A DNA stretch of 64,000 nt from JANQLU01 sp964434955 (GTDB taxonomy: Bacteria; Planctomycetota; Planctomycetia; Pirellulales; Pirellulaceae), in NCBI GenBank assembly GCA_964434955.1, contig CAYSXI010000001.1, positions 1 to 64,000 on the forward strand, read 5' to 3'. The notes beneath the pieces are model-generated. The model ran no database searches. It saw only the letters and a list, made by a program, of their open reading frames with translations, and was not told the origin of the DNA. Shown piece after piece: positions 17,555 to 28,000 of this stretch. The position numbers and the translations under genes were made by a program. How positions within the stretch are numbered: the stretch's first letter is position 1; every line of letters starts with the position of its first letter.

Positions 17555-18019
17555 ATGATGAGATTTGTCGTTATTGCTTTGCAAGTTTTATTTGGCTTGC
17601 CCATTCTTGCTTTTGGAATCTTTGGATTGATCTGGGTCATGCCGGATCCCCATGAGTTTCTTGCCAAAAGTGAGGGATTCACCGAACCGGCCAAGGCCTG
17701 CCTTTTGTCCATGTGGGATTCCCATTTCCTGATGCCCAGCATCTGCGTTGTGCATGTGATCGCCGGAGCCCTCGCCATATCCAATCGGTTCGTGCCTTTT
17801 GCCTTGGCGATTCACCTTCCGGTTTCCCTGCAGATGTTCTTGTTTCATCTTGTCCTGGATTTGAATACCGGCTTCATTGCATTTGGCACGTTCACGCTCA
17901 ATCTTGTGTTGATCTATTGTTACCGGGATGCGTTCCTTCCGCTGCTGAAGGCACGCAACAAAGTGCTGCAGAAAAAAAATCCTGCGGACCAACCTGCCGG
18001 GCCGTCGAAAGATCAATAG
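17555..18019 (+). CDS. Small four-helix membrane protein, unknown
   Basis: The protein has 154 residues from ATG 17555, or 153 from the next codon, where a GAGG site is better spaced. There are four hydrophobic segments: VIALQVLFGLPILAFGIFGL, MPSICVVHVIAGALAI, FALAIHLPVSLQMFLFHLV and FIAFGTFTLNLVLIYCY. The tail is basic (KARNKVLQKKN). The arrangement is like DoxX-type small membrane proteins, but similarity is too weak to name it. No catalytic residues are evident. Confidence 0.6.
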   Translation: MMRFVVIALQVLFGLPILAFGIFGLIWVMPDPHEFLAKSEGFTEPAKACLLSMWDSHFLMPSICVVHVIAGALAISNRFVPFALAIHLPVSLQMFLFHLVLDLNTGFIAFGTFTLNLVLIYCYRDAFLPLLKARNKVLQKKNPADQPAGPSKDQ

Positions 18020-18130
18020 TTTTCACGCCTCTCCCGTGGTCGCTTTCGCCTGCTTGAAAATTGCGAAAAAGTCTGCGACGCTCGTGTACGAGTTTGTCTG
18101 CATTGATTTGGGTTTTATATTGCAACTGAC

Positions 18131-19072
18131 ATGGTTGAATTCTGCAAAAAGACGGTTGAGTCGAAGTGGTTTCAAAACTTGATTCTGGCGTTCATTCTGC
18201 TCGCCGCGGTCGGCGTCGGTTTGGAAACCTATCAAAGCGTCGTCGAAGACTATGGCGGCCTCCTGAGTGTTTTGAACTGGATCATCGTTGGCGTATTTTG
18301 CGTTGAGATCGTGCTCAAAATGGGATCCTATGGAAAGCAATGGTATCGATACTTCCTCGATCCCTGGAACGTGTTTGACTTTGTCATCGTTGCCGTCTGC
18401 TTTTTGCCGGGCGATACGTCCTTTGCCGCGGTCCTTCGACTTGCGCGGGTGATGCGAGCTCTTCGTTTGATGACGGCGGTTCCGCAATTGCAACTGATTG
18501 TCGGTGCGCTCATCAAAAGTATTCCTTCCCTTGGCTTTGTTGGAATTCTTTTATTCCTCAATTTTTACGTCTATGCCGTGATGGGCGTGTTCCTGTTTCG
18601 CGAGAATGACCCGATCCACTTCTGCGACTTGCAAACCGCGATGTTGTCCTTGTTCCGTGTCGCGACGTTGGAAGACTGGACGGATGTGATGTACATCAAC
18701 ATGTTTGGATCGTCCAATTATCCCGGTCCGGATATATCCGCCTACGAATCATCCAACAACAGCGGGACGCCGGCCGATCCCAACGCGCAGATGTCGCCAC
18801 TGATTGGGGCGGCTTACTTCGTCTCATTTGTGATGATTGGCACGATGATCATGCTAAACCTTTTCATTGGTGTCATCCTGAACAGCATGGACGAAACGGC
18901 GGCCGAAAAGAAACGCGAAGAGCTTCTTGCCCGAAAAGAAGCGGGGGAAGGGCCAACCATCGATGACGACTTCGGCGATCTGGAAGAACAAATCGAAAAA
19001 CTGAACGAGCATCTGAATAACTTGAAGCTCCGCGTTCAAGTGATGCAAAAAGAATCCAACGGGAATCCCTGA
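18131..19072 (+). CDS. Voltage-gated cation channel, single-domain (NaChBac/Cav-like)
   Basis: The protein has 313 residues and six membrane helices. S4 is VLRLARVMRALRLM with arginines every three residues. S5 is LGFVGILLFLNFYVYAVMGVFLF. The pore loop contains TLEDWTD, aligned with the selectivity filter of bacterial channels (TLESWAS in NaChBac), and here has two acidic residues. S6 is FVMIGTMIMLNLFIGVILNSM. The extracellular loop between pore and S6 is longer than usual. The C terminus ends in a coiled coil (about 280-310, LEEQIEKLNEHLNNLKLRV) that would bundle four subunits. The acidic filter suggests calcium as well as sodium permeation. Confidence 0.92.
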   Translation: MVEFCKKTVESKWFQNLILAFILLAAVGVGLETYQSVVEDYGGLLSVLNWIIVGVFCVEIVLKMGSYGKQWYRYFLDPWNVFDFVIVAVCFLPGDTSFAAVLRLARVMRALRLMTAVPQLQLIVGALIKSIPSLGFVGILLFLNFYVYAVMGVFLFRENDPIHFCDLQTAMLSLFRVATLEDWTDVMYINMFGSSNYPGPDISAYESSNNSGTPADPNAQMSPLIGAAYFVSFVMIGTMIMLNLFIGVILNSMDETAAEKKREELLARKEAGEGPTIDDDFGDLEEQIEKLNEHLNNLKLRVQVMQKESNGNP

Positions 19073-19106
19073 CCCTCGCTCCAATTCCGTGAAGCGTGCG
19101 GACTCG

Positions 19107-19160
19107 CTTGTAGCCTCGTGCTCGCCTATAGCCTCGTGCTCTCTTGTAGTTCGTGCTCAC
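19107..19160 (+). repeat. 18-base tandem repeat, three copies
   Basis: Three degenerate units based on CTTGTAGCCTCGTGCTCG occupy 19107-19124, 19125-19142 and 19143-19160. They lie in the 119-base space between the channel gene and the convergent FHA-sigma54 activator. I see no open frame through them and no terminator shape. Confidence 0.65.
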
Positions 19161-19191
19161 TTGGAATCGGGGGCGAAGCCGAAGTCGAGTC

Positions 19192-21024
19192 CTAGCGTTC
19201 GATTCCGTACTCTTCGACTTTGCGGTAGAGCGTCGCCCGACTCACGCCGAGCAACTTGGCGGCCTTGGGAATATTGCCGCCGGTCCGTCCCAACGCCTCT
19301 TTGATCAGCTTTCGTTCCCAGTGGTCAATCAATAGGCAATCCAACTCGTCTTTCGAATTGTCGACCGAGTCGCGGATTCCGATATCCTTTTTCTCGATGG
19401 CGTCATTTTCCGCCATCACAACCGCGCTATCGATCACGTTTCGCAACTGCCGAACATTGCCTGGCCAGTGGTAGGTTAGGAGCCGATCATTGGCTTCGCC
19501 GGAAAGTTTGAGATCCTGTCGGCCGTGTTGGCGACGGAAATGATCAAAGAAATGATCAATCAACCGCTGGATATCGTCTCCCCGTTCTCGCAAAGGCGGG
19601 ATGTTCAGTTCAAAAACACTCAGCCGATAGTACAGGTCTTCGCGAAACTGTTTTTCCTGGACGAATTCGCCAAGATCACGATTGGTCGCGCAGATCACGC
19701 GAACATCGACCGTGATTTCTTCGGTCCCACCCACGGGCAAAAACGGATGTCCCTCGAGAATCCGCAAAAGTTTCGCCTGCCCTTCGAGCGTCAGTTCGCC
19801 AATCTCGTCCAGGAATAGTGTTCCCAGGTCCGCCTGTTGGAACCAGCCAATATGATCCGTTTCTGCGCTGGTGAATGCACCCTTCTTGTGACCGAATAGC
19901 TGACTCTCCATCAAATCGCGCGGAATCGCGGCGCAGTTGACGCTGAGCATCGGACGATCACAACGTGGTCCCGCGCGATGAAGTGCTCGGGCCACCAACT
20001 CTTTCCCCGCGCCACTTTCGCCACGAACCAGAACGCACCCCGAAGCCTGGGCAACGCGATTAATTTTGGCCTTCAGTTCCTGCATCGGTGCACTGTCACC
20101 GATCAAATCATCGGACTCAGCTGACTTTTCGCTCAAGCGATCGCGCTCGGCAACCACGGAGGCCTGCCGATTCGCACGATCCAACGAAGTCGCAAGGATA
20201 TTGGAAACCGCGCAGGCGAGCTTAAAGTGATCGTCCGGGAATCGTTCGCGCTCGCGATACAAATGAAACGCACCGACCACGAGGTCGCGCGAAAGGATCG
20301 GAACACAAATTGAATCGGCGAATTCCCTGTTGGTTTTTGGCGTATCGTGTTCGATGCGAATCGCCTGTTTCTCTCGAACGACCTTTTTGGTCAACGCCTT
20401 GTTCAGACTGATCTTGTCGGCCTGGGCCTCGGGCACGACAAACTTGGGATTCAATTTTCCGTCTTCACCCAGCCAGAGGAACCCGGCAACCGATGCCTTG
20501 GTTCGATTGACCAGTCGACGCATGCAAACCCGCGCGACCTCTTCGGGACTATCAATTCCGAGCAGCTTGACGCTTAGCTGGAACAAGAAGAAAAAGTCTT
20601 CGCCCCATTGGTGGCCGCGAAGAAAATCAAGCGTGTACTGGCCGGTTTCCCCGGGACTCAGGTGTTGATCGAAAACCACCGTCTGGTTGGTTTCATCGTC
20701 CGCTCCAGCCGGCAGCTCATTGATGGCTTCCAGCGAAGTGACAAACGTAAATGTATTGGAGCCAAGTCGAACTTCGGTCCCGTCGATTAGCTGGGCGCTC
20801 TTGGCAACTTGTCCGTTGACGAACGTTCCGTTGCTGCTGTTTTTGTCTTCCAGCCACCACTGGTGATCTTTGAACGTAATCGAAGCGTGAACCCGCGAGC
20901 ACTGGGGATCATTCAGTGCGATCTGGCATTCCCAATCGCGGCCGATCAGGTTTTCTTCTTGTGGATGAAGTTGAAACCGGGCGCCAATCTTGGTGCCAAA
21001 TTTCATTAGCAAATAAGCGGTCAC
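19192..21024 (-). CDS. Sigma-54-dependent activator with FHA and GAF domains
   Basis: The protein has 610 residues from a GTG at 21022-21024; ATG 21006 (MKFGTKIG) would cut into the first FHA strand. FHA is at about 5-100: NLIGRDWECQIALNDPQCSR and NSSNGTFVNG. A GAF-like domain covers about 145-285. The AAA+ domain (about 310-545) shows GESGAGKELV, GAFTSA, LFLDEIGEL and the REDLYYRLSVFELNIPPLR block. A Fis helix-turn-helix ends it (IPKAAKLLGVSRATLYRKVEEY). The N-terminal FHA replaces a receiver, so input is probably a phosphothreonine partner such as a Ser/Thr kinase target. Targets are unknown; the upstream region at 21025-21509 is shared with the divergent protease gene. Confidence 0.93.
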   Translation of the reverse strand: MTAYLLMKFGTKIGARFQLHPQEENLIGRDWECQIALNDPQCSRVHASITFKDHQWWLEDKNSSNGTFVNGQVAKSAQLIDGTEVRLGSNTFTFVTSLEAINELPAGADDETNQTVVFDQHLSPGETGQYTLDFLRGHQWGEDFFFLFQLSVKLLGIDSPEEVARVCMRRLVNRTKASVAGFLWLGEDGKLNPKFVVPEAQADKISLNKALTKKVVREKQAIRIEHDTPKTNREFADSICVPILSRDLVVGAFHLYRERERFPDDHFKLACAVSNILATSLDRANRQASVVAERDRLSEKSAESDDLIGDSAPMQELKAKINRVAQASGCVLVRGESGAGKELVARALHRAGPRCDRPMLSVNCAAIPRDLMESQLFGHKKGAFTSAETDHIGWFQQADLGTLFLDEIGELTLEGQAKLLRILEGHPFLPVGGTEEITVDVRVICATNRDLGEFVQEKQFREDLYYRLSVFELNIPPLRERGDDIQRLIDHFFDHFRRQHGRQDLKLSGEANDRLLTYHWPGNVRQLRNVIDSAVVMAENDAIEKKDIGIRDSVDNSKDELDCLLIDHWERKLIKEALGRTGGNIPKAAKLLGVSRATLYRKVEEYGIER

Positions 21025-21509
21025 AGAGTCTCGTCAGTTTGTGGGAAATTCGACAAGTTATCGGGAAAGACGCGCTATTATAGTGCGATATTTCGCAATG
21101 GTCGATTGACACACTTAAAGTTGAATTCCGCCAGCATTAGGCGACATTTTTCTTCATTCAGGCAAATTGGCGAAACAAAAGTCCAAAAATCTGAGTCCAA
21201 CCTTCGATACCCAACGCGTTTGAGAACGGTTGATTACTTTACCGAGCCTGTCCAAGCGGAGACAATTGGTATGGAATTTCGGTAAAATTACGTCTGCTTT
21301 CACGATGATTGCTACTTTTCACGCAATTCGATGCAGAACGTGGAAACGAATTCACGATTTGTAGCTTGCGGATTGATTCGAACCGGTGCCTGAATGGGTG
21401 CGGGTGCGGAATCGCTATTGCTGCAATATTCCGCAAATCTTACGATCTGCCTCGCCGAAGTCGGTCTCCGACCCAAGCACTGATCCGTTTTTATTGAGGA
21501 CCCTGTCGC
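21025..21509. other. 485-base divergent intergenic region
   Basis: It lies between the FHA activator gene (minus) and the tail-specific protease gene (plus) and must hold both promoters. It is A/T-richer than its flanks. A small palindrome GCGATATTTCGC lies at 21086-21097, inside a TATTATAGTG-rich stretch that could be a minus-strand -10 region. I found no convincing -24/-12 sigma-54 promoter, RNA gene or real open frame. Confidence 0.5.
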
Positions 21510-23603
21510 ATGACAAAACCAGGATATTTCAAGATCGCCTTTGCCTCATTGACCCTGATGGCGGCGATTGTTGGTTCAACGTTTTTGAATACTGCTTCGG
21601 CGGACGATCTAAAGAAGCCAACCGCTCGTGATCGGCGGATTGCTAAGATCGTTTCCGATTTGATGAAGCAACATCTGACCAAGCGCGATATCGATGACGA
21701 AGTCTCCGAGCGCGCATTTGATCTCTACATCAAACGGTTGGATCCGATCAAGGTTTACTTTCTTCAGTCAGATATCGACGAATTCAAAAAGAAGAGCAAG
21801 CAGCTTGATGATGAAATTCTGAATGCGGAATACACCACCTCGTTCGACATCTTCAAACGATTCTTGCAGCGAGTTGACGAACGCGTTGCCTTGGCTCACA
21901 AACTGATCGACGCCGAACACGATTTCACGATCGATGAAGACATGGTCACGGACCCGGATACCTATGAGTATCCCAAGTCCGTTGAAGAAGCCCAGGATCG
22001 CTGGCGAAAACGAATCAAATACAACCTGTTGCTATTCAAAGTACAGGATGCCGACAAAAAGAAGTCCGGGAAAGCAGTCGACAAGCGAGATCACAAGAAA
22101 CGCTTGAAGGATCGGTACACAGCGTTCTCAAAACGAATGCACCAGTTTGACAACGAAGATGTGATTGAGATGTTCATCAGCTCGGTCACTACCGCTTTTG
22201 ATCCTCACACGTCTTATCTTTCTCGCCCGACTTACGAAAACTTCAAAATCAGTCTCGGACTGAAACTGGAAGGCATCGGTGCCACGCTTCAATCAACCGA
22301 CGACGGATTGACTCAAATCAAGCGAATCGTTCCCGGCGGCGCCGCGGATCGTCACGGCAAAATCAAAGTCGATGACAAGATCGTTTCGGTCGCCCAGGAT
22401 GAAACGGGAGAGCCCGTCGACATCACTTGGATGAAGTTGGATGACGTGGTCAAAATGATCCGTGGTAAAGAAGGTACCAAGGTTCGCCTGGGTGTGATGA
22501 AAACCAACGGCGAGTTGACCGAATACACGATTGTCCGTGAAAAAATCGAATTGAAAGATTCGGCTGCCAAAGGCCAGATCTTCGAAGTCGGCAAAAAGAA
22601 AGACGGCAAGCCTTTCAAGATTGGCGTGATCGATTTGCCAAGCTTTTATGCCTCGATGGGTGACGAAAATGATCCCGGAAGTGCCACCAGCACCAGCAAG
22701 GACATGCGCGTCATTCTGAATGACTTCAACCAAAAAGGCGTTGATGCCCTGGTTCTTGACCTTCGCCGAAACGGTGGTGGTTCGTTGGTCGAAGCGATCG
22801 ACACGACAGGTCTATTCATTGATCGCGGTCCCGTGGTCCAGGTCAAGGATCCGCTGGGTCGCGTCGAAGTTTACGACGATCGCAATCGCGGAACCGCTTG
22901 GGCAAAGCCAATGGTCGTCATGACCAGCCGCTTTAGTGCCAGTGCAAGTGAGATTCTTGCCGGTGCGATTCAGGACTACGATCGCGGTTTGATCGTTGGT
23001 GACACGACGACTCACGGTAAAGGAACCGTTCAGCAGCTGGTCAATCTCGACCGCCTGATCTTCCAAACCGTCCCAGAGAAAAACTACTTTGGTGCGTTGA
23101 AAATTACACTTCAACAGTTCTATCGTCCCAATGGTGACAGCACCCAAAAACGCGGTGTTCTTTCGGACATTGTCCTGCCTTCGATCACGGATCACATGGA
23201 TGTTGGCGAATCGGATTTGGACTACGCGGTCGAATTCGACAAGGAAGCCGCGGCTTCGTTCACCAAGCTGAACAAGGCCAGCAAAGAGCTTCGTTCGAAG
23301 ATTCGCGAAAGCTCCAAGACTCGAATCGCGGGATCGAAAAAGTTCAAAGAAGAAATTCGCAAGATCGAAGTCTACAAGTCGCAAAAGAAAGCGAAGTCGA
23401 TCTCGCTGAACGAAGAAAAATTCCTCGCCCGCCGAAAAGAATTCAGCGCGGAAACGGAAGACGAAAAAGCGATTGAAGATCAAGCCAATGGCACGAACCA
23501 GGAAATCAAACGCGATTACTACCTGGACGAAGTCTTCAATATCACCAGCGATTACTTGAAGCAATTGGCGGAAATCGACAAAACGAAAAACGCCAAGCGA
23601 TAA
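21510..23603 (+). CDS. Carboxy-terminal (tail-specific) protease, S41 family
   Basis: The protein has 697 residues. A signal peptide (FASLTLMAAIVGSTFLNTASADD) sends it out of the cytoplasm. An N-terminal helical domain is followed by a PDZ domain (about 250-335; GIGATLQSTDDG, PGGAADRHGKIKVDDKIVSV) and the S41 catalytic core. The catalytic serine lies in MTSRFSASASEILAGA (about 477) and the lysine in THGKGTVQ (about 502). A lysine-rich helical C-terminal domain of the DUF3340 type follows (about 575-697). Length and order match E. coli Prc/Tsp. It degrades periplasmic proteins with nonpolar C termini. A strong terminator follows. Confidence 0.95.
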   Translation: MTKPGYFKIAFASLTLMAAIVGSTFLNTASADDLKKPTARDRRIAKIVSDLMKQHLTKRDIDDEVSERAFDLYIKRLDPIKVYFLQSDIDEFKKKSKQLDDEILNAEYTTSFDIFKRFLQRVDERVALAHKLIDAEHDFTIDEDMVTDPDTYEYPKSVEEAQDRWRKRIKYNLLLFKVQDADKKKSGKAVDKRDHKKRLKDRYTAFSKRMHQFDNEDVIEMFISSVTTAFDPHTSYLSRPTYENFKISLGLKLEGIGATLQSTDDGLTQIKRIVPGGAADRHGKIKVDDKIVSVAQDETGEPVDITWMKLDDVVKMIRGKEGTKVRLGVMKTNGELTEYTIVREKIELKDSAAKGQIFEVGKKKDGKPFKIGVIDLPSFYASMGDENDPGSATSTSKDMRVILNDFNQKGVDALVLDLRRNGGGSLVEAIDTTGLFIDRGPVVQVKDPLGRVEVYDDRNRGTAWAKPMVVMTSRFSASASEILAGAIQDYDRGLIVGDTTTHGKGTVQQLVNLDRLIFQTVPEKNYFGALKITLQQFYRPNGDSTQKRGVLSDIVLPSITDHMDVGESDLDYAVEFDKEAAASFTKLNKASKELRSKIRESSKTRIAGSKKFKEEIRKIEVYKSQKKAKSISLNEEKFLARRKEFSAETEDEKAIEDQANGTNQEIKRDYYLDEVFNITSDYLKQLAEIDKTKNAKR

Positions 23604-23635
23604 GACGCATCGCTGGAAAACAATTGTTTACCTCT

Positions 23636-23660
23636 AGCCCGACACCTGTCGGGCTTTTTT
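23636..23660 (+). terminator. Intrinsic terminator after the tail-specific protease gene
   Basis: AGCCCGAC pairs with GTCGGGCT around a 4-base ACCT loop, followed by six T. It lies 32 bases after the protease stop codon and is correctly oriented. Confidence 0.93.
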
Positions 23661-23676
23661 CTGCGCTAAAGGTTTT

Positions 23677-23700
23677 AGGCTCGCTTTCAGGCTCGCTTTC
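23677..23700 (+). repeat. 12-base perfect tandem repeat, two copies
   Basis: AGGCTCGCTTTC occurs twice in direct succession (23677-23688, 23689-23700), just behind the protease terminator in noncoding DNA. It is one of several short tandem repeats in this window. Confidence 0.7.
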
Positions 23701-23821
23701 GCTTCCGCGAATCGAAACGACATTTTTCGCAGAGGCGTTTCGTTCATGCGGAAACTGATTTCCAACATTCGCGATACGGAAACTTGATTTTGAAAATGCT
23801 GCCAGGCCAAACAAGGCAGAA

Positions 23822-24631
23822 TCAGATCTCGATCTCAAGTCCGTCGTAGGCAATTTCAACGCCATCCGGCAAAGCCCGGTTGGCCGTTTCGTAATCGACG
23901 CGACAAGAACAGTGCGTGAAATAGGTTTGCGCCGGGCGAATCGTGTCGAGCACTTCCAACGCTTCCTCGAAGTTCATGTGGGTTGGGTGGGGTTCTTCTC
24001 GCAAGGCTCCGAGCACGAGGACGCGCAAATCGTGAAGTTTCTCCAGTGACTCGGCAGGGATGGATTTGACGTCCGTGCAATAGGCGACATCGCCAAAACG
24101 GAATCCGATGACGTTGAACCGGGGGCCGTGCACCAGCTTGATCGGTTCGACTTCATGTCCCAGGACCTCGAACGATTCGAATTCGTTGATCCGGCGAAAC
24201 TCCAACGCCGGAACGGCACCCACGTGAGTTTGCTCGACATCCGAAAACGCGTAGTCGAACGATTTTCGCAGACGATCTTCAACGGTTTCGTTGCAATAGA
24301 GCGGGACAGGAGCACCCAGGTAAAACTGGCAGAGCCGCAAATCATCCAAGCCGAAGATGTGGTCGGCATGTTCGTGGGTATACAAAACGCTGTGCACAAT
24401 TCCGATCCCCTCTCGCAGCAACTGGGATCGCATATCGGGCGAAGTATCAATCAGCAAATTGCCCTGTTCCAAACCCAGGATCGCACTGCATCGGGAGCGT
24501 TGATTGCGTGGGTGATCGCTGTTGCAGACCGCACATCGACATCCCAAGGCGGGAACGCCGACGCTGGTTCCCGTTCCCAGCAGGATCATCTTGCCGGTGA
24601 TATCGCGCGTTTGAGCTTCCTTTTTGTTCAT
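23822..24631 (-). CDS. Metallo-beta-lactamase-fold hydrolase, PhnP-like
   Basis: The protein has 269 residues from 24631; MILLGTGTSVG at 24589 is the start that relatives would suggest. The order GTGTSVGVPALGCRCAVC (cysteine-rich zinc loop), NLLIDTSPDMRSQLL, then the metal motif YTHEHADHIFGLDDLR and later metal ligands (DVKSIP, THCSCR) is that of PhnP-type phosphodiesterases. In E. coli PhnP cleaves a cyclic ribose phosphate in phosphonate breakdown. No phn genes are here, so the substrate is open. It is convergent with the protease gene and monocistronic. Confidence 0.85.
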   Translation of the reverse strand: MNKKEAQTRDITGKMILLGTGTSVGVPALGCRCAVCNSDHPRNQRSRCSAILGLEQGNLLIDTSPDMRSQLLREGIGIVHSVLYTHEHADHIFGLDDLRLCQFYLGAPVPLYCNETVEDRLRKSFDYAFSDVEQTHVGAVPALEFRRINEFESFEVLGHEVEPIKLVHGPRFNVIGFRFGDVAYCTDVKSIPAESLEKLHDLRVLVLGALREEPHPTHMNFEEALEVLDTIRPAQTYFTHCSCRVDYETANRALPDGVEIAYDGLEIEI

Positions 24632-25003
24632 GAAATACTGTCCGTGAATCCGGGCTCAAGAAAACGCGCGTTTTTCCTGGTCCATGCTTTTGACTGCCGC
24701 AGAATGTCCAAGTCAGAAATTGAGATTGGCCTGCCAATTGCTCTTTATTACCTATCCGGCCGCCGGCTGACAAATCGGCAATTCGAAAATCTCCATTTCA
24801 CCCTAGAAAATCAGGGGTTTTCGCTTGGCTGATTCTCCGTTGACCGGTCAAAGTGTTGATTATAAGCTGTTTGACTGAAAAGACTTGCGCGTTTTGGCGC
24901 TTGAGGTACGTAACTAGCGGGTGAAAATACCCTAGGCCGCCTTTTTGTCATAGCGTGTCGCGATCAACTTTATCGAGTCTTAATTTCTTGGCAATTGGCT
25001 GAT

Positions 25004-28000
25004 ATGGCAACATTGGAACGAATTTGGGAAATCCTGACCATGTTTTTTGGCGGGATTTTGCGCGGATTTGAGCGTACGCTCACGTCGCTTTTTGGGTCAT
25101 CGAACGCGCGCTACGTCAAGAAACTGAATACAAAAGTCGAGGCCATCGGTGCGCTGGAGCCTAAGTACAAGGCCATGTCCGATGAAGAACTTCGCGACCA
25201 GACCGAGAAATTCAAAGAGCGGCTCGCCAAGGGCGAAACCCTGGACGACATTTTGATCGAAGCTTTTGCGGTCTGCCGGGAAGCCGGTCGTCGATTTCTT
25301 GAGATGCGGCACTACGATGTTCAGCTGATCGGGGGCATGGTGCTCCACAGCGGTTCGGTTGCCGAGATGGTAACGGGTGAAGGTAAAACGCTGGTTGCGA
25401 CGCTTCCCGCTTACCTCAATGCTCTGTCCGGAAAAGGCGTTCATGTCGTCACGGTCAATGATTACCTGGCCCGTCGTGACATGGAATGGATGGCTCCGCT
25501 CTATATGAATCTCGGCCTGACCGTGGGCGCAATTCAAAACAACATGGAGCCGATGGAGCGGCAAAAAGCTTACGCCTGCGACATCACCTATGGAACCAAC
25601 AACGAGTTTGGCTTTGACTACCTTCGCGACAACATGCGTCCAGCGGCCCGTGACGACGATCGCTTCCCCAAACGGATGCAACAGTCCCAAGGCCGTTTGA
25701 ATTTTGCGATCGTCGACGAAGTCGACAACATTCTGATCGACGAGGCGCGTACGCCTCTGATTATTAGCGGCCCGGCCCATCAGGACATCGGCAAATACCA
25801 GGAAGCCAACAAGATTGCCAAGGCGCTGAAAAAGGATGTTCACTTCAAGGTCAACGAAAAGGACCATAACGTCGCATTGACCGATGACGGAGTAAGGGAA
25901 GCGGAGAAACTCGCCGGCGTTGATACGTTTTATACCGCCGCCAACATGGACTGGCCGCACTTGCTCGACAATGCTTTGAAAGCTCACTATCTCTACAAGA
26001 AAGATGTGAACTACGTCGTCGAAGAAAAAAAGGTCGTCATCGTCGACGAATTCACCGGTCGAAAAATGGAAGGCCGTCAGTGGAGTGATGGACTTCACCA
26101 GGCGGTCGAGGCCAAAGAAAACGTTCAAATCAAAGAAGAGACTCAGACGCTCGCAACCATCACCCTGCAGAACTTCTTCAAGCTTTATGACAAGGTTTGC
26201 GGAATGACGGGTACGGCGATGACCGAAGCCAACGAGTTCTGGAAAATCTACAAGCTGGATGTGATTGCGATCCCGACCAATCGTGGTTTGCAGCGTATCG
26301 AGCACGTCGACACGATTTACAGTAAAGAGAAATACAAGTGGCAAGCGGTCGCGGAAGAAATCGAACGCGTGCACAAATGGGATGTCGTCATCCAAAAATC
26401 CGGCGACGAGGTCGTTGGGAAAATATCCAAGGAATCGGATAGCGAACTGACCATTACCAACCACCTCAACGGGCAGAAACAAACGATTGCCAAGTCGGGC
26501 ATCGACGAAATTCAACGCCGCGGACGACCGATCCTGGTCGGAACGACTTCGATTGAAAAGAGTGAGCTGCTGTCCAACCTGCTCGAACGTCGTGGAATCC
26601 CTCACGAAGTCTTGAACGCCAAAAACCACCGGCGTGAAGCAGAAATTGTCGCGCAGGCCGGTCGCTTGAATGCCGTGACGATTGCGACCAACATGGCCGG
26701 TCGTGGTACCGATATTGTCCTTGGTGGAAATCCGGAAACAGCCGCCTGGGCTCAACTTCAGGACACCTACGAAACGCGTCTCGATGTCCCCGACGAGGAA
26801 TGGAACGTGCTGGTTGCCGAGATCGACAAGCGCGACAACATGTCCGAGATGGGTGAAGAGGTCAAATCGATTGGCGGTCTGCACGTGATCGGAACAGAAC
26901 GCCACGAAGCGAGACGTATCGACTTGCAATTGCGAGGTCGTTGTGGTCGTCAAGGTGACCCGGGAAGTAGCCGTTTCTACCTGAGCCTCGACGATGACTT
27001 GATGCGTATTTTTGCCGGCGACTGGGTCAAACGAATGCTCGAATTCGGTGGCTTCAAAGAAGACACGCCATTGGAAAGCAAGATGGTGTCACGTCGAATC
27101 GATGGCGCCCAGAAGAAACGGGAAGAGTACAACTTTGAGATTCGGAAAAACGTGCTCGAATATGACGAAGTCATGGACGAGCAGCGAAAACGAGTCTATC
27201 GATTCCGCCAACAAATCCTCGATGGTTTCAGTTGCCGCGAGATCATTCTTGGAATGATCCGTGATGAAGTTGAAGCCAATATGGGCACGTTGCTTGATCA
27301 CGATTACGGAATCGAGTCATTTGCCAAGTTCGCGGGCACCCGGCTTGCCACGGGACTTGAACCGCGGCAATTCAAAAACATGGATCCGAAGACGGCAGAC
27401 GAAGTCGCCAAGAGCGAAGCTCAGCGCGCGTCAGAATCCCGGATCCTGGAACTCGTCGAGGAAAACCTCCCGCTCGGCGATGAAGAGGAACAGGTCGACT
27501 GGAACTGGGACGCCCTTGCCAAATCCGTGAACGCCCGCTGGGACCTCAGTTTGCGTGACCGCGATCTGAAGAAAGTCGGTCGAGACATGGTGGATACCTT
27601 CTTGATCGAAAAAGCCCAGGAATCGGTCGAAAAAATCGACCTGACCGAAGGCTTCCCGATGCTGGAAGAGGACTTTGGCCGTCGCATGGCTTCTTCCTGG
27701 GTTCTGGCGAAGTTCGGGATTGAGATGGATCCCGAATCCTTCCGCGACAAAGACCCTGAAGACGTCTTTGATCGTGTCGTGGACGAAGCCACCAAGCAGT
27801 ACGACGCCAAGGAAGCCGAATATCCCGTGATGGCCGGGATGATGCAGTTCGCCAAAGACGGGCCCAACGCGGGCATTGACCGTGAAGGACTGATTCGCTG
27901 GGCCAGCGAACGGTTTGAAAAAGACCTCTCGATCGATGACTTGAAGCACAAGCAACGCGACGAAATTCGCGAAATGCTGGTCAGCCAAAGTCTCGAGCAT

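Noticed and set aside
25097..26953. 618-residue minus-strand frame opposite secA
   Set aside because: It is a long shadow of the conserved secA frame; its product is phenylalanine/valine-rich noise without motifs.
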